Shown here one piece after another: positions 50,675-59,771 of a stretch of DNA of 64,000 nt. Position 1 is the first letter of the stretch, and each line of letters begins with the position of its first letter. A program made the position numbers and the translations under genes. The notes under the pieces were generated by a model. That model worked only from the letters and a program-made list of their open reading frames with translations. It made no database searches and was not told the origin of the DNA. Origin of the DNA: Candidatus Thorarchaeota archaeon (GTDB lineage: Archaea > Asgardarchaeota > Thorarchaeia > Thorarchaeales > Thorarchaeaceae); assembly GCA_004524445.1 (NCBI GenBank), contig SDNP01000002.1, positions 62,001 to 126,000 of the forward strand, read 5' to 3'.

Positions 50675-51289
50675 TCAATCACTCTTTTGCGACTTCTTTC
50701 TTTTCACTTTCACGACGTCTCCAAGTGTGGGCCCACCTGCTTTCTTCCCTCGTAATTTCTTTAGAGGAACTGTTCCAATCGATTCTAATAATGAAATTTC
50801 AAGTTCCCTCTCTAGACCCCGAATTACCTTTTGAGTGGGTTTGAGTTTTCCAGCTTCAATGGACTGTAGAGTGGTAATTCGCTCTCCGATAGCCTGCGCC
50901 AGTTCTTCCTGATTCAGTCCCTTCTTTTGTCTGGCCGAGCGAATTTTTTCCGCATAGTCCTTTATTAACACCATTTCATCTAGATGCGGTCCACCCCTGC
51001 GTTTAGTGGACGTCGCTGCTGGTCTGCTTTTTTGCTTACTGCTTGATGATTTGGAGGGCGAAGACCGTGCGTATGAAGAGCGACCTGACCAAGCAGGCCG
51101 ACGTCCCACTGAGGCGGAACTTTGTTTCTTTTCTTTTTTCTGTGCACCTCCACCGAATTTCGATGCACATTGTGGACAGACATTCATCTCAACACCATCG
51201 ATTGTGATATCTCGTCCTCGTCCCTTCATCTGTCTGCCGCAAAGCTCACAGCTAGGCAACTGCCTTACCTCTATGAGTTCCTTGCTCAA
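50675..51289 (-). CDS. mbf1: Multiprotein bridging factor 1
   Basis: 204 aa. N-terminal zinc ribbon (SCELCGRQMKG... MNVCPQCASKFGGG), then a Ser/Lys/Arg-rich linker of about 60 residues that is probably disordered. A Cro-type helix-turn-helix follows (YAEKIRSARQKKGLNQEELAQAIGERITTLQSIEAGKLKPTQKVIRGLERELEISL). This is the archaeal Mbf1 arrangement, found bound to ribosomes in some archaea and a transcription coactivator in eukaryotes. The C-terminus is rich in Lys. It lies 155 bp upstream of the tfe start on the same strand. Confidence 0.9.
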   Translation of the reverse strand: MSKELIEVRQLPSCELCGRQMKGRGRDITIDGVEMNVCPQCASKFGGGAQKKEKKQSSASVGRRPAWSGRSSYARSSPSKSSSSKQKSRPAATSTKRRGGPHLDEMVLIKDYAEKIRSARQKKGLNQEELAQAIGERITTLQSIEAGKLKPTQKVIRGLERELEISLLESIGTVPLKKLRGKKAGGPTLGDVVKVKRKKSQKSD

Positions 51290-51323
51290 GGCATAGATAA
51301 AGATTGACGTTGGTGAAAGACAA

Positions 51324-52538
51324 TCATTTCTTTTCCATGCGTTCTGCAGCCTTTTCCAACGCCTGAACTACTTCGAGTTTCTTTCCCGTTAGGAAATTGA
51401 TAGTAGATCCACCGCCGGTGCTAATATGGGATACTTTGTTCTCTAGTTTCATTTCTCTTGCCATCGCTCCTAGATGCCCGCCTCCCACAACCGTAACACC
51501 GTCAACAGTGGCAATGGCACGAAGAATCTTCTCTGTTCCCAAGGCAAATGGTTCCTTTTCAAAGAGTCCCATCGGACCATTTGCAAAGACAACTGCAGAG
51601 CCTTCTACAATCTCTTTGAATGCCTGTATTGTTCTAGTCCCAATATCATAGAAGGGGTCTTCATTCATTTCATCAAAGGAGCAGTCTACCCGAGACCCAT
51701 CTCTCTCGACTGCTGCATCAATTGGAAGCACTATGCTGTCAGCATACTCCTCTAATAGCATCCTAGCTGAATCGCGAATTGAATCGAAGCCGCTAATAGG
51801 CTTAGAATATTTCTCGTCTATTTCTCCGCTTGAAACCAATAGGGCAGTGGCTACAAGGCCACCAAGCAAAGCATGGTCCACTCTTCCTGTCTTCAGCAGT
51901 TTCTCTAGCGTCTTTACTTTGTCTTCTACTTTTGCGCCACCCAACACAAGAGTCCACGGGTGCTTCTCTGTGCCAACTGCCTTTGTAAGAGTACGGATTT
52001 CCTTTTCCATAAGCCTCCCTGCTACTGAAGGTAGATAAGGTGTGAATCCCACTAGGGACGCCTGTGACCTGTGAGCCGCGCCAAATGCATCATTTACAAA
52101 TAAATCGAATAGAGGATATAGCTCCTGAACCAACGGTTCTTTGGCTACCTCTTCAACGGGCGCCTTCTTTAACTCACCATCAAAATATCTGACATTTTGA
52201 AGGACAAGGACCTCTCCTAGTTCTAAGTCCTTTATAGATGACTTGGCCTCGTCCCCGAAGATATCATCAACAAAACTGGCACGTATCCCGTGTTTTTGTA
52301 GTATCTCCGTATGTGGTCTAAGTGAAATGAAATCATCACTCCCAGGCCTCCCCTGGTGTGCCATTAGTACAACAGTGCTCTTGGACAGATCCTCAAGCGT
52401 TGGAAGGATGGCCTCTATCCTAGAGCTATCCGTTATTTCCTTTGTTTCAGAATCGACAGAGCAATTCATGTCAGCTCGCATGATGATTCTCTTACCTGCA
52501 TACTCCACATCATCCAAAGTCTTGAAGGGCAAACTCAT
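51324..52538 (-). CDS. pgk: Phosphoglycerate kinase
   Basis: Transfers phosphate between 1,3-bisphosphoglycerate and ADP in glycolysis/gluconeogenesis. RADMNCSVDSETKEITDSSRI, MAHQGRPG, NDAFGAAHRSQASLVGF, a nucleotide loop LVLGGAKVEDK and the C-terminal VVGGGHLGAMA... STGGGSTINFLTGKKLEVVQAL are typical. 404 aa, complete and of archaeal type. Start preceded by AAAAGAGATGAG. Just downstream of mbf1 there is no overlap, so it is probably its own unit. Confidence 0.95.
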   Translation of the reverse strand: MSLPFKTLDDVEYAGKRIIMRADMNCSVDSETKEITDSSRIEAILPTLEDLSKSTVVLMAHQGRPGSDDFISLRPHTEILQKHGIRASFVDDIFGDEAKSSIKDLELGEVLVLQNVRYFDGELKKAPVEEVAKEPLVQELYPLFDLFVNDAFGAAHRSQASLVGFTPYLPSVAGRLMEKEIRTLTKAVGTEKHPWTLVLGGAKVEDKVKTLEKLLKTGRVDHALLGGLVATALLVSSGEIDEKYSKPISGFDSIRDSARMLLEEYADSIVLPIDAAVERDGSRVDCSFDEMNEDPFYDIGTRTIQAFKEIVEGSAVVFANGPMGLFEKEPFALGTEKILRAIATVDGVTVVGGGHLGAMAREMKLENKVSHISTGGGSTINFLTGKKLEVVQALEKAAERMEKK

Positions 52539-52678
52539 CTCTTTTCACCAAAATCATGTTTCCATTAATCGAGGATGGCTAGTTCACAATGCAACCTATC
52601 CACAACTACTCTGTCCTGCGTTTACTCAAAAATGTGTCTGCACACAACGCAGTGACCTAACAACGAACGACCGATTGG

Positions 52679-52813
52679 TGCCGCAGGAGGGCTTTGATCC
52701 CTCGATTTCAAGATTTCCCATCTTGAGGCGCTTTACTCAATGACCCCAAATTCATCTCCCGAAATGGGAGGAGATTATGAGTCTTGCGCCCCACCAGTCT
52801 AGGCTACTGCGGC
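52679..52813 (-). tRNA. Elongator tRNA-Met(CAT) with a 61-nt intron at 37/38
   Basis: Acceptor GCCGCAG/CTGCGGC, discriminator A and encoded CCA. Anticodon stem CAAGA/TCTTG with loop CTCATAA. T-arm GAGGG-ATCAAAG-CCCTC, with A instead of T at position 54. The intron 52715-52775 follows A37. CTCA/TGGG makes the 4-bp helix, with bulges TAA and AAA. It is unusually long, contains a second hairpin (ATCTCC/GGAGAT), and carries a CAAGAT/ATCTTG sequence that could compete with the true anticodon stem. Confidence 0.9.
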
Positions 52814-52900
52814 ACGCGGTTAGTTAGAAAGGAGCGAGGTCCTCTCATCGGTGCCCACCGCTTGATTTCTCTATTAAAGTTACGCTTCATACTACAATGG

Positions 52901-54853
52901 TCACTCAGATGTTATCTTCTGAATCTCTTCCATGAGTAATTCTCTTACCTGTTTTCCGTCTGCCTTTCCATGAAGATCCTTCATAGCAACTCCCATGAGT
53001 CCGCCTATTGCTCGCATTCCCTCTTTCTCGACAAAGTCCCTACGTTCATTCACCAGGTTCCTGACATAACGCGAAATCTCTTTCTCCTCAATCTTTTGAA
53101 AGCCCGTCGTTGATAATGCCTCTTCAAAGTCTGCCTGTGGATTGTTAGCAAAAAAGGTCAACATATCAGGAATCGCTTCGGAAGATATACCACCTGATGA
53201 AACTTCTTTAAAAATAGCAATAATCTGGTTCTCCGGAATATTTTCTGTAGGCACACCATCCCTGTTGAGACTAATCATAGTATTCTCCAATGCAACAGCT
53301 ACAAGCGTTGGAGAAATATCAACATTCTCAACGATTTCCTCGTACAAATCAATATTCAGTGATTTAGTAATCTGACCCGCCAGCTCTTCACTCAGCCCAT
53401 GCTCTCGAATAAAACGGATTCTCCTCTCTTCAAGTTTTTCTGGTAGATTCTTCTCTATTTCTCTGATGCGTTTCTCGTCGATAACAACAGCTCTCACATC
53501 GGTTTCTGGATACATCCTCTCCGCCCCTGGTCGAGGTCTTGCGTATTTGGTTGTACCATCAGGAAGAGGAGTGCGTGTTTCAGCTGGAACTCCTAGAATC
53601 GCCTCTCGTGCACGGTTCAAGACCGCCTTAAGCGCATCATTACAGTTCTTTTCAGGGGCTGCAACGATTATGACTGCATCATTTTCATCTGCCAAAACCG
53701 CTTTCTTGAGTTCATCCACACCGTGTTGTGTGATTCCATATTTGGGAAGCTCATCTGTATGGAATATCCCTCCGACATCACCCCAGAATTTCGCATAGTC
53801 GGAAAGCTCACTTCCTAACCTTCGGTTGGGCTGTATCTCTCTTCCCACCAATTTTGCAAATGCAGGAAGCTTTACAGCTTTGACTCGACCGCCTTTTTCG
53901 ATAGCACTCTTGATAACCTTCGAATCGGATTTATCAAATATGTCTGTCACATCATAGATTTGATCTTCTATTGTTCCAATTGTGACACTTCGCTTCTCTA
54001 ATTCCTCTTTTATTTGTAGGAGACTCTTCTGTCGTAGTGCTTCTAGCTCTACAACTGTTGATAGTAATGCGAGCTGCTGCAATCCCTTTATCTCAATTAT
54101 CCCCCCACCTTCAATTGATACATTCACGTCCTGACGTATAGTTCCCAGCCCTCGTTTTACTTTTCCCGTGGACCGCAGCAATATGCCCAAAGCCAATGCG
54201 ACCTCCTCTGCCTCTCTAGGCGTACTAATATCAGGCGCAGTAGCAACCTCTATCAATGGAATTCCAAGTCTATCCAATCTATAAGTCGTAACATTTCCTG
54301 TAGGGTCATCAGCGATTTTCCTTGCGGCGTCTTCTTCAAGACAAATGGTCTGAATGCCTATTTCTTTCTCTCCAACTCGAATTTTTCCACCACCTGCAAT
54401 AATACATGTTCTCTGAAAGCCGGTCGTATTGCTCCCATCTATGACTATCTTTCTCATGGGATGAATTTCGTCAACAGGCGTTGATTCCAGAAAGCTCGCC
54501 ATTGTGAGACAAATGTCTATCGATTCCTCATCAATGCTGTGTGGGGGCTCTTCATCTGCTTCTACTAGACAGGTTGTATCATTATAAAACTCGTAACAGA
54601 ATCTCTTATTCCTCTGAAATTCAAATAATGCCGCCGGGTCTACCTGTCCCATCTCACTCTGGGTAGGGCGAAGTCGTCTCATGAACCTTCCATGTGGTTG
54701 ATCATCTCGAATTACAGTCGGGCAGTGACAGTATAATTTTCTCTCGGTATCTAACTGCTGATGAAGTTCCAAACCAACCATCAAACCCAGTTCATCATAA
54801 TCCAGATTGGGCGGCAATTCATTTCGCCTCTTGTCTATCCAAGTATTCCGCAT
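52901..54853 (-). CDS. gatE: Glutamyl-tRNA(Gln) amidotransferase subunit E
   Basis: tRNA-binding and phosphorylating subunit of the archaeal GatDE enzyme that converts Glu-tRNA(Gln) to Gln-tRNA(Gln). N-terminal cradle (LGLMVGLELHQQLDTERKLYCHCPT... DDTTCLVEADEEPP), central GatE-specific AspRS-like insertion (ESDSKVIKSAIEKGGRVKAVKLPAFAKLVG), helical and YqeY-like tail (about residues 500-650) that ends VRELLMEEIQKI. 650 aa, normal. It overlaps gatD by 35 bp, downstream on the same strand, so the two are translationally coupled. Confidence 0.95.
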   Translation of the reverse strand: MRNTWIDKRRNELPPNLDYDELGLMVGLELHQQLDTERKLYCHCPTVIRDDQPHGRFMRRLRPTQSEMGQVDPAALFEFQRNKRFCYEFYNDTTCLVEADEEPPHSIDEESIDICLTMASFLESTPVDEIHPMRKIVIDGSNTTGFQRTCIIAGGGKIRVGEKEIGIQTICLEEDAARKIADDPTGNVTTYRLDRLGIPLIEVATAPDISTPREAEEVALALGILLRSTGKVKRGLGTIRQDVNVSIEGGGIIEIKGLQQLALLSTVVELEALRQKSLLQIKEELEKRSVTIGTIEDQIYDVTDIFDKSDSKVIKSAIEKGGRVKAVKLPAFAKLVGREIQPNRRLGSELSDYAKFWGDVGGIFHTDELPKYGITQHGVDELKKAVLADENDAVIIVAAPEKNCNDALKAVLNRAREAILGVPAETRTPLPDGTTKYARPRPGAERMYPETDVRAVVIDEKRIREIEKNLPEKLEERRIRFIREHGLSEELAGQITKSLNIDLYEEIVENVDISPTLVAVALENTMISLNRDGVPTENIPENQIIAIFKEVSSGGISSEAIPDMLTFFANNPQADFEEALSTTGFQKIEEKEISRYVRNLVNERRDFVEKEGMRAIGGLMGVAMKDLHGKADGKQVRELLMEEIQKITSE

Positions 54854-56192
54854 ATTCCGTCCTCATTTCCATCTCTCCTACTATCGGTTTTGTCAATTCA
54901 GACTTGACCTGATCCAGTTCCTTGCGATTAGCCAGCAACCACATTAGTTTTACAAGAGCTGTTTCAGGGAGCATATCTTCACATGGAATAACACCGAGAT
55001 CCAGAAGCTCCACACCAGATCGGTACACATTCATATCAACTCGACCGAAAATACATTGACTAGTCATTGCAACTACCAATTCCGATTTGATTGCACGCTC
55101 AATGGCACCATTAATCCGAGTGGGTGCATGTCCTAGACCTGAACCTTCTATGACTATACCTCGATAATCTGTATCGACAAGATGGTCTATAATATCTGAA
55201 GACATACCTGGATATGTTTTGACCAGACCAACTCGCCCCTCAAATCTCGGTTTCACATGTAATTTTCTTTTAGGGCTACGACGCAAGAGAGGAGCACCTA
55301 TCTCAAGAATTTCATCTTCTTCTCTCTTCAGAATGGGATAATCATTCACTGTCCTGAACGCATCTCGCCTACTAGTATGTAACTTTCTGACTCTCGTACC
55401 TCTATGTGCATATACATAGGAATCATCAGTTTCTCCGTGCATAACCACCAAGATCTCTGCGATATCTGCCCTGCCTACAAGTTCTATTGCACCAATAAGA
55501 TTCATCGAGGCATCTGAAGAAGGTCGATCCGAGGAACGTTGGGAACCAACCAACGCCACTGGTACGGGAAGATTCTGAAGAGCAAAGGACAGAGCTGCCG
55601 ACGTTAAACCTAAGGTATCAGTTCCATGAGCGACTACGACGCCATCCACTCCCTTTCGTATTTCCTTTGCAACCGCACGGGCAATTTTTGACCAATGTTT
55701 TGGCTCAATGTTCTCTGACAACTCACTAAGTAATACTCTTGCGTCAATCTGAGCATGCTGCCTTAATTCAGGAACTGACTCGTAGAGGTCTTGTGCCGTG
55801 AGGGCAGGATTTACAGCTCCTGTAAGATAGTCGACTTTGCTGGCTATAGTTCCTCCTGTACTGAGAATTGAAACACGTGGAAGACTCGAGTCCTTACTCT
55901 CTGGAATATCTGCTTTTGATGAAACAGATTTCTTCTCTTTGCGCTTGAGCTTCTGTAGAATTGTGCTCTCGTTCACTCTTAGACCCAAATTGTATCCACT
56001 ATCCAGTTTGAGAACCAAATGGTGTGAATCAGCTCCTATCTGACTACGGGGCATGATTATCCCTTCAATTTCCTTTTCATCATCTTTGAAGCGTACTTTA
56101 TCACCCATCTGAATGCCTGCAGATGCGAGTTTCTTCAGGAGAGTACCCTTGTAGCCAGAGTCTTCTAGGCTCATAATATCAACACCTTTCAA
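54819..56192 (-). CDS. gatD: Glutamyl-tRNA(Gln) amidotransferase subunit D (asparaginase-like)
   Basis: Releases ammonia from glutamine for the GatE reaction. N-terminal beta domain (about 1-80), then an L-asparaginase-like domain with two catalytic threonines: STGGTIASKVDYLTGA and VVAHGTDTLGLTSAAL. The Asp/Lys pair and the GLVKTYPGMSSDIIDHLV segment are also seen. 457 aa. It heads the gatDE operon. With gatDE present, Gln-tRNA is made by the indirect route, as in all archaea. Confidence 0.95.
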   Translation of the reverse strand: MKGVDIMSLEDSGYKGTLLKKLASAGIQMGDKVRFKDDEKEIEGIIMPRSQIGADSHHLVLKLDSGYNLGLRVNESTILQKLKRKEKKSVSSKADIPESKDSSLPRVSILSTGGTIASKVDYLTGAVNPALTAQDLYESVPELRQHAQIDARVLLSELSENIEPKHWSKIARAVAKEIRKGVDGVVVAHGTDTLGLTSAALSFALQNLPVPVALVGSQRSSDRPSSDASMNLIGAIELVGRADIAEILVVMHGETDDSYVYAHRGTRVRKLHTSRRDAFRTVNDYPILKREEDEILEIGAPLLRRSPKRKLHVKPRFEGRVGLVKTYPGMSSDIIDHLVDTDYRGIVIEGSGLGHAPTRINGAIERAIKSELVVAMTSQCIFGRVDMNVYRSGVELLDLGVIPCEDMLPETALVKLMWLLANRKELDQVKSELTKPIVGEMEMRTEYAEYLDRQEAK

Positions 56193-56235
56193 TCATTTTC
56201 GAGGTGCTCATTATCAGAATAAAACCTTCGTATTC

Positions 56236-56796
56236 CTAGAGAATCGAAAATAGAATCAAAATACCGAATGCTATGAATATGAAACCTGTAGATATTCTAA
56301 TCCCTCTCATAGGTAATTTTTCTGATATCTTATCACCAACGGCAACCCCGATTGCATTGACTATTACGAATCCTACAATAGCTCCTACAAATACCCAGAT
56401 TGGGAATAGCGATTGTACTGCTAGTGCAAGGATTGCCAGCTGACTCTTGTCCCCCAGCTCGGAAAATAGAATCAGCGTAAACATGCTGACTAGGGTTCCA
56501 GGCTTTTCACAGCTCTGTTCCTCCTCCTCAAAACCCACGAAAGAATACACACCAAGCCCAATGAATAAAAATCCCGAGATGTAGATTATTATGTCAAGAG
56601 GCAATGCAGTCGATAGGAAGGTGCCCAGTAAAACTGCCATAATGGAAGAAACCGCCAAGGCGGTAAGCGACACTATCAGGACATACCAAGGTTTCCTGTA
56701 TTGTGCACTAAGACACATGGTGGTCAGCATGGTCTTGTCACCTATCTCCATTAGAAGAATCAGTGTTGTTGCAGATAGTAGAACCGCGAAACTCAT
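56236..56796 (-). CDS. Gdt1/TMEM165-family (UPF0016) cation transporter
   Basis: Membrane protein with two inverted repeats each carrying the E-x-G-D-K motif (MEIGDKTMLTTMCLSAQ and FSELGDKSQLAILALAVQS), with about six transmembrane helices. Family members move Mn2+/Ca2+ or protons. The longer frame starts at 56847 but would overlap the glycosidase gene by 44 bp; the ATG at 56796 (MSFAVLLSATTLILLMEIG) begins at the first helix and avoids it. About 187 aa from that start. Function from family similarity. Confidence 0.82.
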   Translation of the reverse strand: MSFAVLLSATTLILLMEIGDKTMLTTMCLSAQYRKPWYVLIVSLTALAVSSIMAVLLGTFLSTALPLDIIIYISGFLFIGLGVYSFVGFEEEEQSCEKPGTLVSMFTLILFSELGDKSQLAILALAVQSLFPIWVFVGAIVGFVIVNAIGVAVGDKISEKLPMRGIRISTGFIFIAFGILILFSIL

Positions 56797-56803
56797 TACT
56801 ATC

Positions 56804-58117
56804 CTAGTCCAGTAGATACTTCTCTTGAATGTCTTCGGTAAGTGCATTCTGCTCTATTATCCCTTTGAACATGTATGCACTTTCCCTTGGTTTTCTCTCC
56901 AAAGTTTCATAATCTACTTCAACTAGACCAAAATGGCTACTGAATCCCTGAGCCCATTCAAAATTATCTGTGAGTGACCAGACAAGATATCCAAGTACCT
57001 CGACCCCATCTTGGATTGCACGATGAACCTCTTGGAGGTGGTTGATGATATAACGCTGGCGCACTTCATCATCACTCGTCCCTATCCCGTTCTCCGTTAG
57101 AAAAATAGGTTTGTCATATTTTTTCCCAAAGGATTGCAATACCTGATAATACCCCTCAGGATAGACCTCCCAATCTAGGCCCTCGCATCGTTCCAGTTCT
57201 GGGTCTTTTGGTGGCATGTCACCTGCCATGAAATCGAGTTCAGATGACACCACCATCCGACTATAGTAATTGAGGCCAATGAAGTCTACCGAGTTATCAA
57301 GCGGTGGATATCTACTCCCATCACCCGCAGGTTCCGGAAGTATCCCCTCAATAGCACCTCTGATCCAAACATGATTGTATAACTCATCAAGATAGTCAAC
57401 CAACTCCAAATCATCGTCATTTTCGGAATCGGCTGGCATAAAATGTGAAACACTGATGACTGGAGCAATCTGTGGTTGTTCTCTGCCAATTTCATCATAG
57501 ACTTGTCTGACTTGTGTTGCAGCCTGTCCATGCGCCATTAGCAAATGCTTTGCAACAGTCAACCCCTTTCCAAAGTCCTTCTCTTCAGGGGGAAATTCGC
57601 CAAAGACATAGCCCATCGTTGTTACTACCATAGGTTCGTTAATGGTGTTCCATATGATGTCAAAATCTGAGTATGCTTCAGCCACCTTTCTGCAATATGG
57701 CGCGAAAATCTCAGGAGATTTCGGATTTAACCAAGAACCCAAATCTCTGAACCAGACTGGTTCTGTAAAATGGTGTAATGTGACCATAGGCTGGATATCT
57801 CTGTCAACAAGAGCTTGGAGCACCGACCTATAATGGTCAATCTCGCTTTCATCCCACTTGCCCTGCTCTGGTTCAAGCCTACTCCAAGCAATTGAAAATC
57901 GGTGTACCTGATGGCCAAGTTTCTTGGCCAAATCAAAATCATCTTCATACCTATTATAGTGGTCGCAGGCGATACTCGAATTACTACCGTCTTTGATTTT
58001 GCTAGGAATCTTTTCCCATTCGGTCCAGTTGTTGAAATTTCCGCCCTCTGTTTGGTGGGCAGCAGCTGCACTGCCCCAGAGGAAATTCTCTGGAAATTCT
58101 AAATCACGATATGCCAT
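56804..58117 (-). CDS. Beta-glucosidase/beta-glycosidase, GH1 family
   Basis: Retaining glycoside hydrolase. The acid/base glutamate is Glu161 in NTINEP, and the nucleophile Glu342 lies in LTENGIG. The N-terminus FPENFLWGSAAAAHQTEGG, the FSIAWSRLEPEQGKWDE segment, and GLVEVDYETLERKPRESAYMF are typical. 437 aa, intracellular, no signal peptide. The high similarity to bacterial GH1 suggests possible transfer (inference). It is not linked to sugar transport genes here. Its stop lies 7 bp before the preferred start of the Gdt1-like gene. Confidence 0.93.
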   Translation of the reverse strand: MAYRDLEFPENFLWGSAAAAHQTEGGNFNNWTEWEKIPSKIKDGSNSSIACDHYNRYEDDFDLAKKLGHQVHRFSIAWSRLEPEQGKWDESEIDHYRSVLQALVDRDIQPMVTLHHFTEPVWFRDLGSWLNPKSPEIFAPYCRKVAEAYSDFDIIWNTINEPMVVTTMGYVFGEFPPEEKDFGKGLTVAKHLLMAHGQAATQVRQVYDEIGREQPQIAPVISVSHFMPADSENDDDLELVDYLDELYNHVWIRGAIEGILPEPAGDGSRYPPLDNSVDFIGLNYYSRMVVSSELDFMAGDMPPKDPELERCEGLDWEVYPEGYYQVLQSFGKKYDKPIFLTENGIGTSDDEVRQRYIINHLQEVHRAIQDGVEVLGYLVWSLTDNFEWAQGFSSHFGLVEVDYETLERKPRESAYMFKGIIEQNALTEDIQEKYLLD

Positions 58118-58182
58118 TTTGATACAATCCCTATGACCGGCAAAGTGTCCATAAAATTGCCGTATTAGTCGAAAAAGAATGG

Positions 58183-58299
58183 TGCGGGAGGAGGGATTCG
58201 AACCCTCGGACTCCTACGAGAGCGGATGTCTCATTGATGACCCCATTTTTTCATCTGATCTTAAGTCCGCCGCCTTTGGCCTGTCTTGGCAACTCCCGC
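58183..58299 (-). tRNA. tRNA-Leu(TAA) with a 32-nt intron at 37/38
   Basis: Acceptor GCGGGAG/CTCCCGC, discriminator A and encoded CCA. Anticodon stem GCGGA/TCCGC, loop CTTAAGA, anticodon TAA. Long variable arm CTCTCGTAGGAGT as expected for tRNA-Leu. T-arm GAGGG-TTCGAAT-CCCTC. CTTA/TGAG helix with bulges AGA and ACA places the intron at 58228-58259, with an inner GATGA/TCATC stem. This is the canonical position. Confidence 0.93.
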
Positions 58300-58418
58300 A
58301 GTTCTTTTATGATTCAACTCCAATTGGTTTTCTTTTATAACCTTGAGGCAACGCCGATGTAAGTCAGTCTGTAGTCAATACAGAAGTGCTTAAGAACAGT
58401 TCCTTGATTGTATGCCTA

Positions 58419-58525
58419 GGGCGCGTAGTCTAGTATGGACTCCTTATAGCTTCTGCTGCAGGAGATACGCATAAGGCACCAGCCTTCGGAGCTGGGCATC
58501 CCAGGTTCGAATCCTGGCGCGCCCG
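58419..58525 (+). tRNA. tRNA-Arg(TCG) with a 32-nt intron in the D-loop
   Basis: Acceptor GGGCGCG/CGCGCCC, discriminator G and encoded CCA (58526-58528). Anticodon stem CCAGC/GCTGG with loop CTTCGGA, anticodon TCG. T-arm CCAGG-TTCGAAT-CCTGG. GTAT/ATAC is the 4-bp helix, bulges GGA and GCA, inner stem CTCCT/AGGAG. Cutting out 58439-58470 joins GTCTAGTATGG to ATAAGGC, a normal D-arm. A textbook bulge-helix-bulge at a noncanonical site. Confidence 0.94.
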
Positions 58526-58540
58526 CCACTTCAAGACCAT

Positions 58541-58792
58541 TTATGCCTTGCCCAGTTTCTTATTCCAGACTTCCAAAAAGTACTCAAGGGATCGGTCGAA
58601 AGTCTTCTCTGCTTCTGGCGGAAATAAGCATCCGGGCAATTCTTGATGCTTCCAGTGGTATTGTAAGCAATCACAACAATACCCTTTTCGTGGACATCCC
58701 GGGTAAGTACAACCGCATCTTTCCTTATTCTTTTCAACATTGCATATTCTACCAGTCATCTTTAGTTCAGCCTCTTGTCTTGACTGAGTCAT
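58541..58792 (-). CDS. Cysteine-rich small protein (DUF6485-like)
   Basis: 83 aa. Nine cysteines in the pattern RICNVEKNKERCGCTYPGCPRKGYCCDCLQYHWKHQELPGCLFPP, followed by a helical tail (AEKTFDRSLEYFLEVWNKK). This matches small bacterial/archaeal proteins annotated as DUF6485, likely metal (zinc) binding. Function unknown. The plus-strand frame over this region is antisense; the true plus-strand kinase start is later. tRNA-Arg(TCG) lies just downstream. Confidence 0.65.
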   Translation of the reverse strand: MTQSRQEAELKMTGRICNVEKNKERCGCTYPGCPRKGYCCDCLQYHWKHQELPGCLFPPEAEKTFDRSLEYFLEVWNKKLGKA

Positions 58793-58851
58793 TAAAACCT
58801 CTATGGTGCAGTCGGCAGGCTAATAGCGAAAACCTACAATTTAGTATCGAA

Positions 58852-59649
58852 ATGAGCTTCATTCAGGAATTTGACATAGATACTACCGGCATAGATGGGA
58901 GGCGGCTTGACTCTACATTGGCTTCCGATTTTGAAAATCTCCTTTTTCAATACTATGGGCCTGAAACAAGAATCGAGTCCGCAAAAAGGATGCGAAGCAA
59001 AAAGAATGTCACTCTTGATCTGATTATCGATGTCGGGAAAGATACTCTCTCTCATGTTGTTGCGAAACTCTTCATCGAAGATGGATATCTAATTGAGAGA
59101 AGGGTCTTGGCAGAAAGCACTCATAATGACCTAGCAGTGCCAAGGATTCTCGCCACCGTTCCCAATGTCATTCTGATGGAGTATATTTCGGGGATTCCTC
59201 TCATTGAAAGAATACACGAAACATACAGCATGGAAGAGATCGACAAATTAGCATCTTGGTACCACAGATTCCATGACATTCACAATCTCATCAAGGGGGA
59301 TGCAAGACTACGAAACTTCATTATGAAGGACAACTCTACCCTATATGGTGTTGACTTTGAAGAAGCTCGCCCCGGAGAGTGGATTATTGATATTGGTGGC
59401 GCCGCAGCAAGTCTTCTTGATACAGATCCGATTTTTGATATAAGAAAACAGAAACTAGCATGGAGGCTACTGGACCAGTACCTCTTGCTTATTGGCACCA
59501 ATCGGACAAAGAACCAGGAAACTGAATTCATACAATCAGTTGCTAATGCCCTCCAACAGACTGCTATCTGGAGGAATGACAAGGAGTTACAACGGCTCTC
59601 TCAACAAGTCAGAACCGATGGCATCCCCAATAACAAAACATGTAGCTAA
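58852..59649 (+). CDS. Protein-kinase-like fold protein (APH/Bud32-like)
   Basis: 265 aa from the ATG at 58852 (MSFIQEFDID). The frame extends 103 codons upstream but is antisense to the cysteine-rich gene. An N-lobe with a nucleotide-binding lysine candidate (VVAKLFIEDGYLIERRVLAES) and a hinge-like ILMEYISGIPLIERI precede a C-lobe with the catalytic loop IKGDARLRNFI (Asp, Asn) and metal site YGVDFEEARPGEW. This is the PKL superfamily pattern of small-molecule or Bud32-type kinases. Not a full Bud32 (no adjacent kae1). Substrate unknown. Confidence 0.72.
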   Translation: MSFIQEFDIDTTGIDGRRLDSTLASDFENLLFQYYGPETRIESAKRMRSKKNVTLDLIIDVGKDTLSHVVAKLFIEDGYLIERRVLAESTHNDLAVPRILATVPNVILMEYISGIPLIERIHETYSMEEIDKLASWYHRFHDIHNLIKGDARLRNFIMKDNSTLYGVDFEEARPGEWIIDIGGAAASLLDTDPIFDIRKQKLAWRLLDQYLLLIGTNRTKNQETEFIQSVANALQQTAIWRNDKELQRLSQQVRTDGIPNNKTCS

Positions 59650-59771
59650 ACCATTTCTTGATGTTCCCGAAACTTCTTATTCACTTCGCCTAGTGATATG
59701 CACGCTCAAACATATCAATCAGACAAAGGTGGAGATTCACAATAGCACCCTCAAGAAAAGTCAAAGCAGCC

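Noticed and set aside
58543..58851. Longer N-terminus of the kinase-like protein
   Set aside because: It is antisense to the cysteine-rich DUF6485-like gene, which has a clear family pattern.
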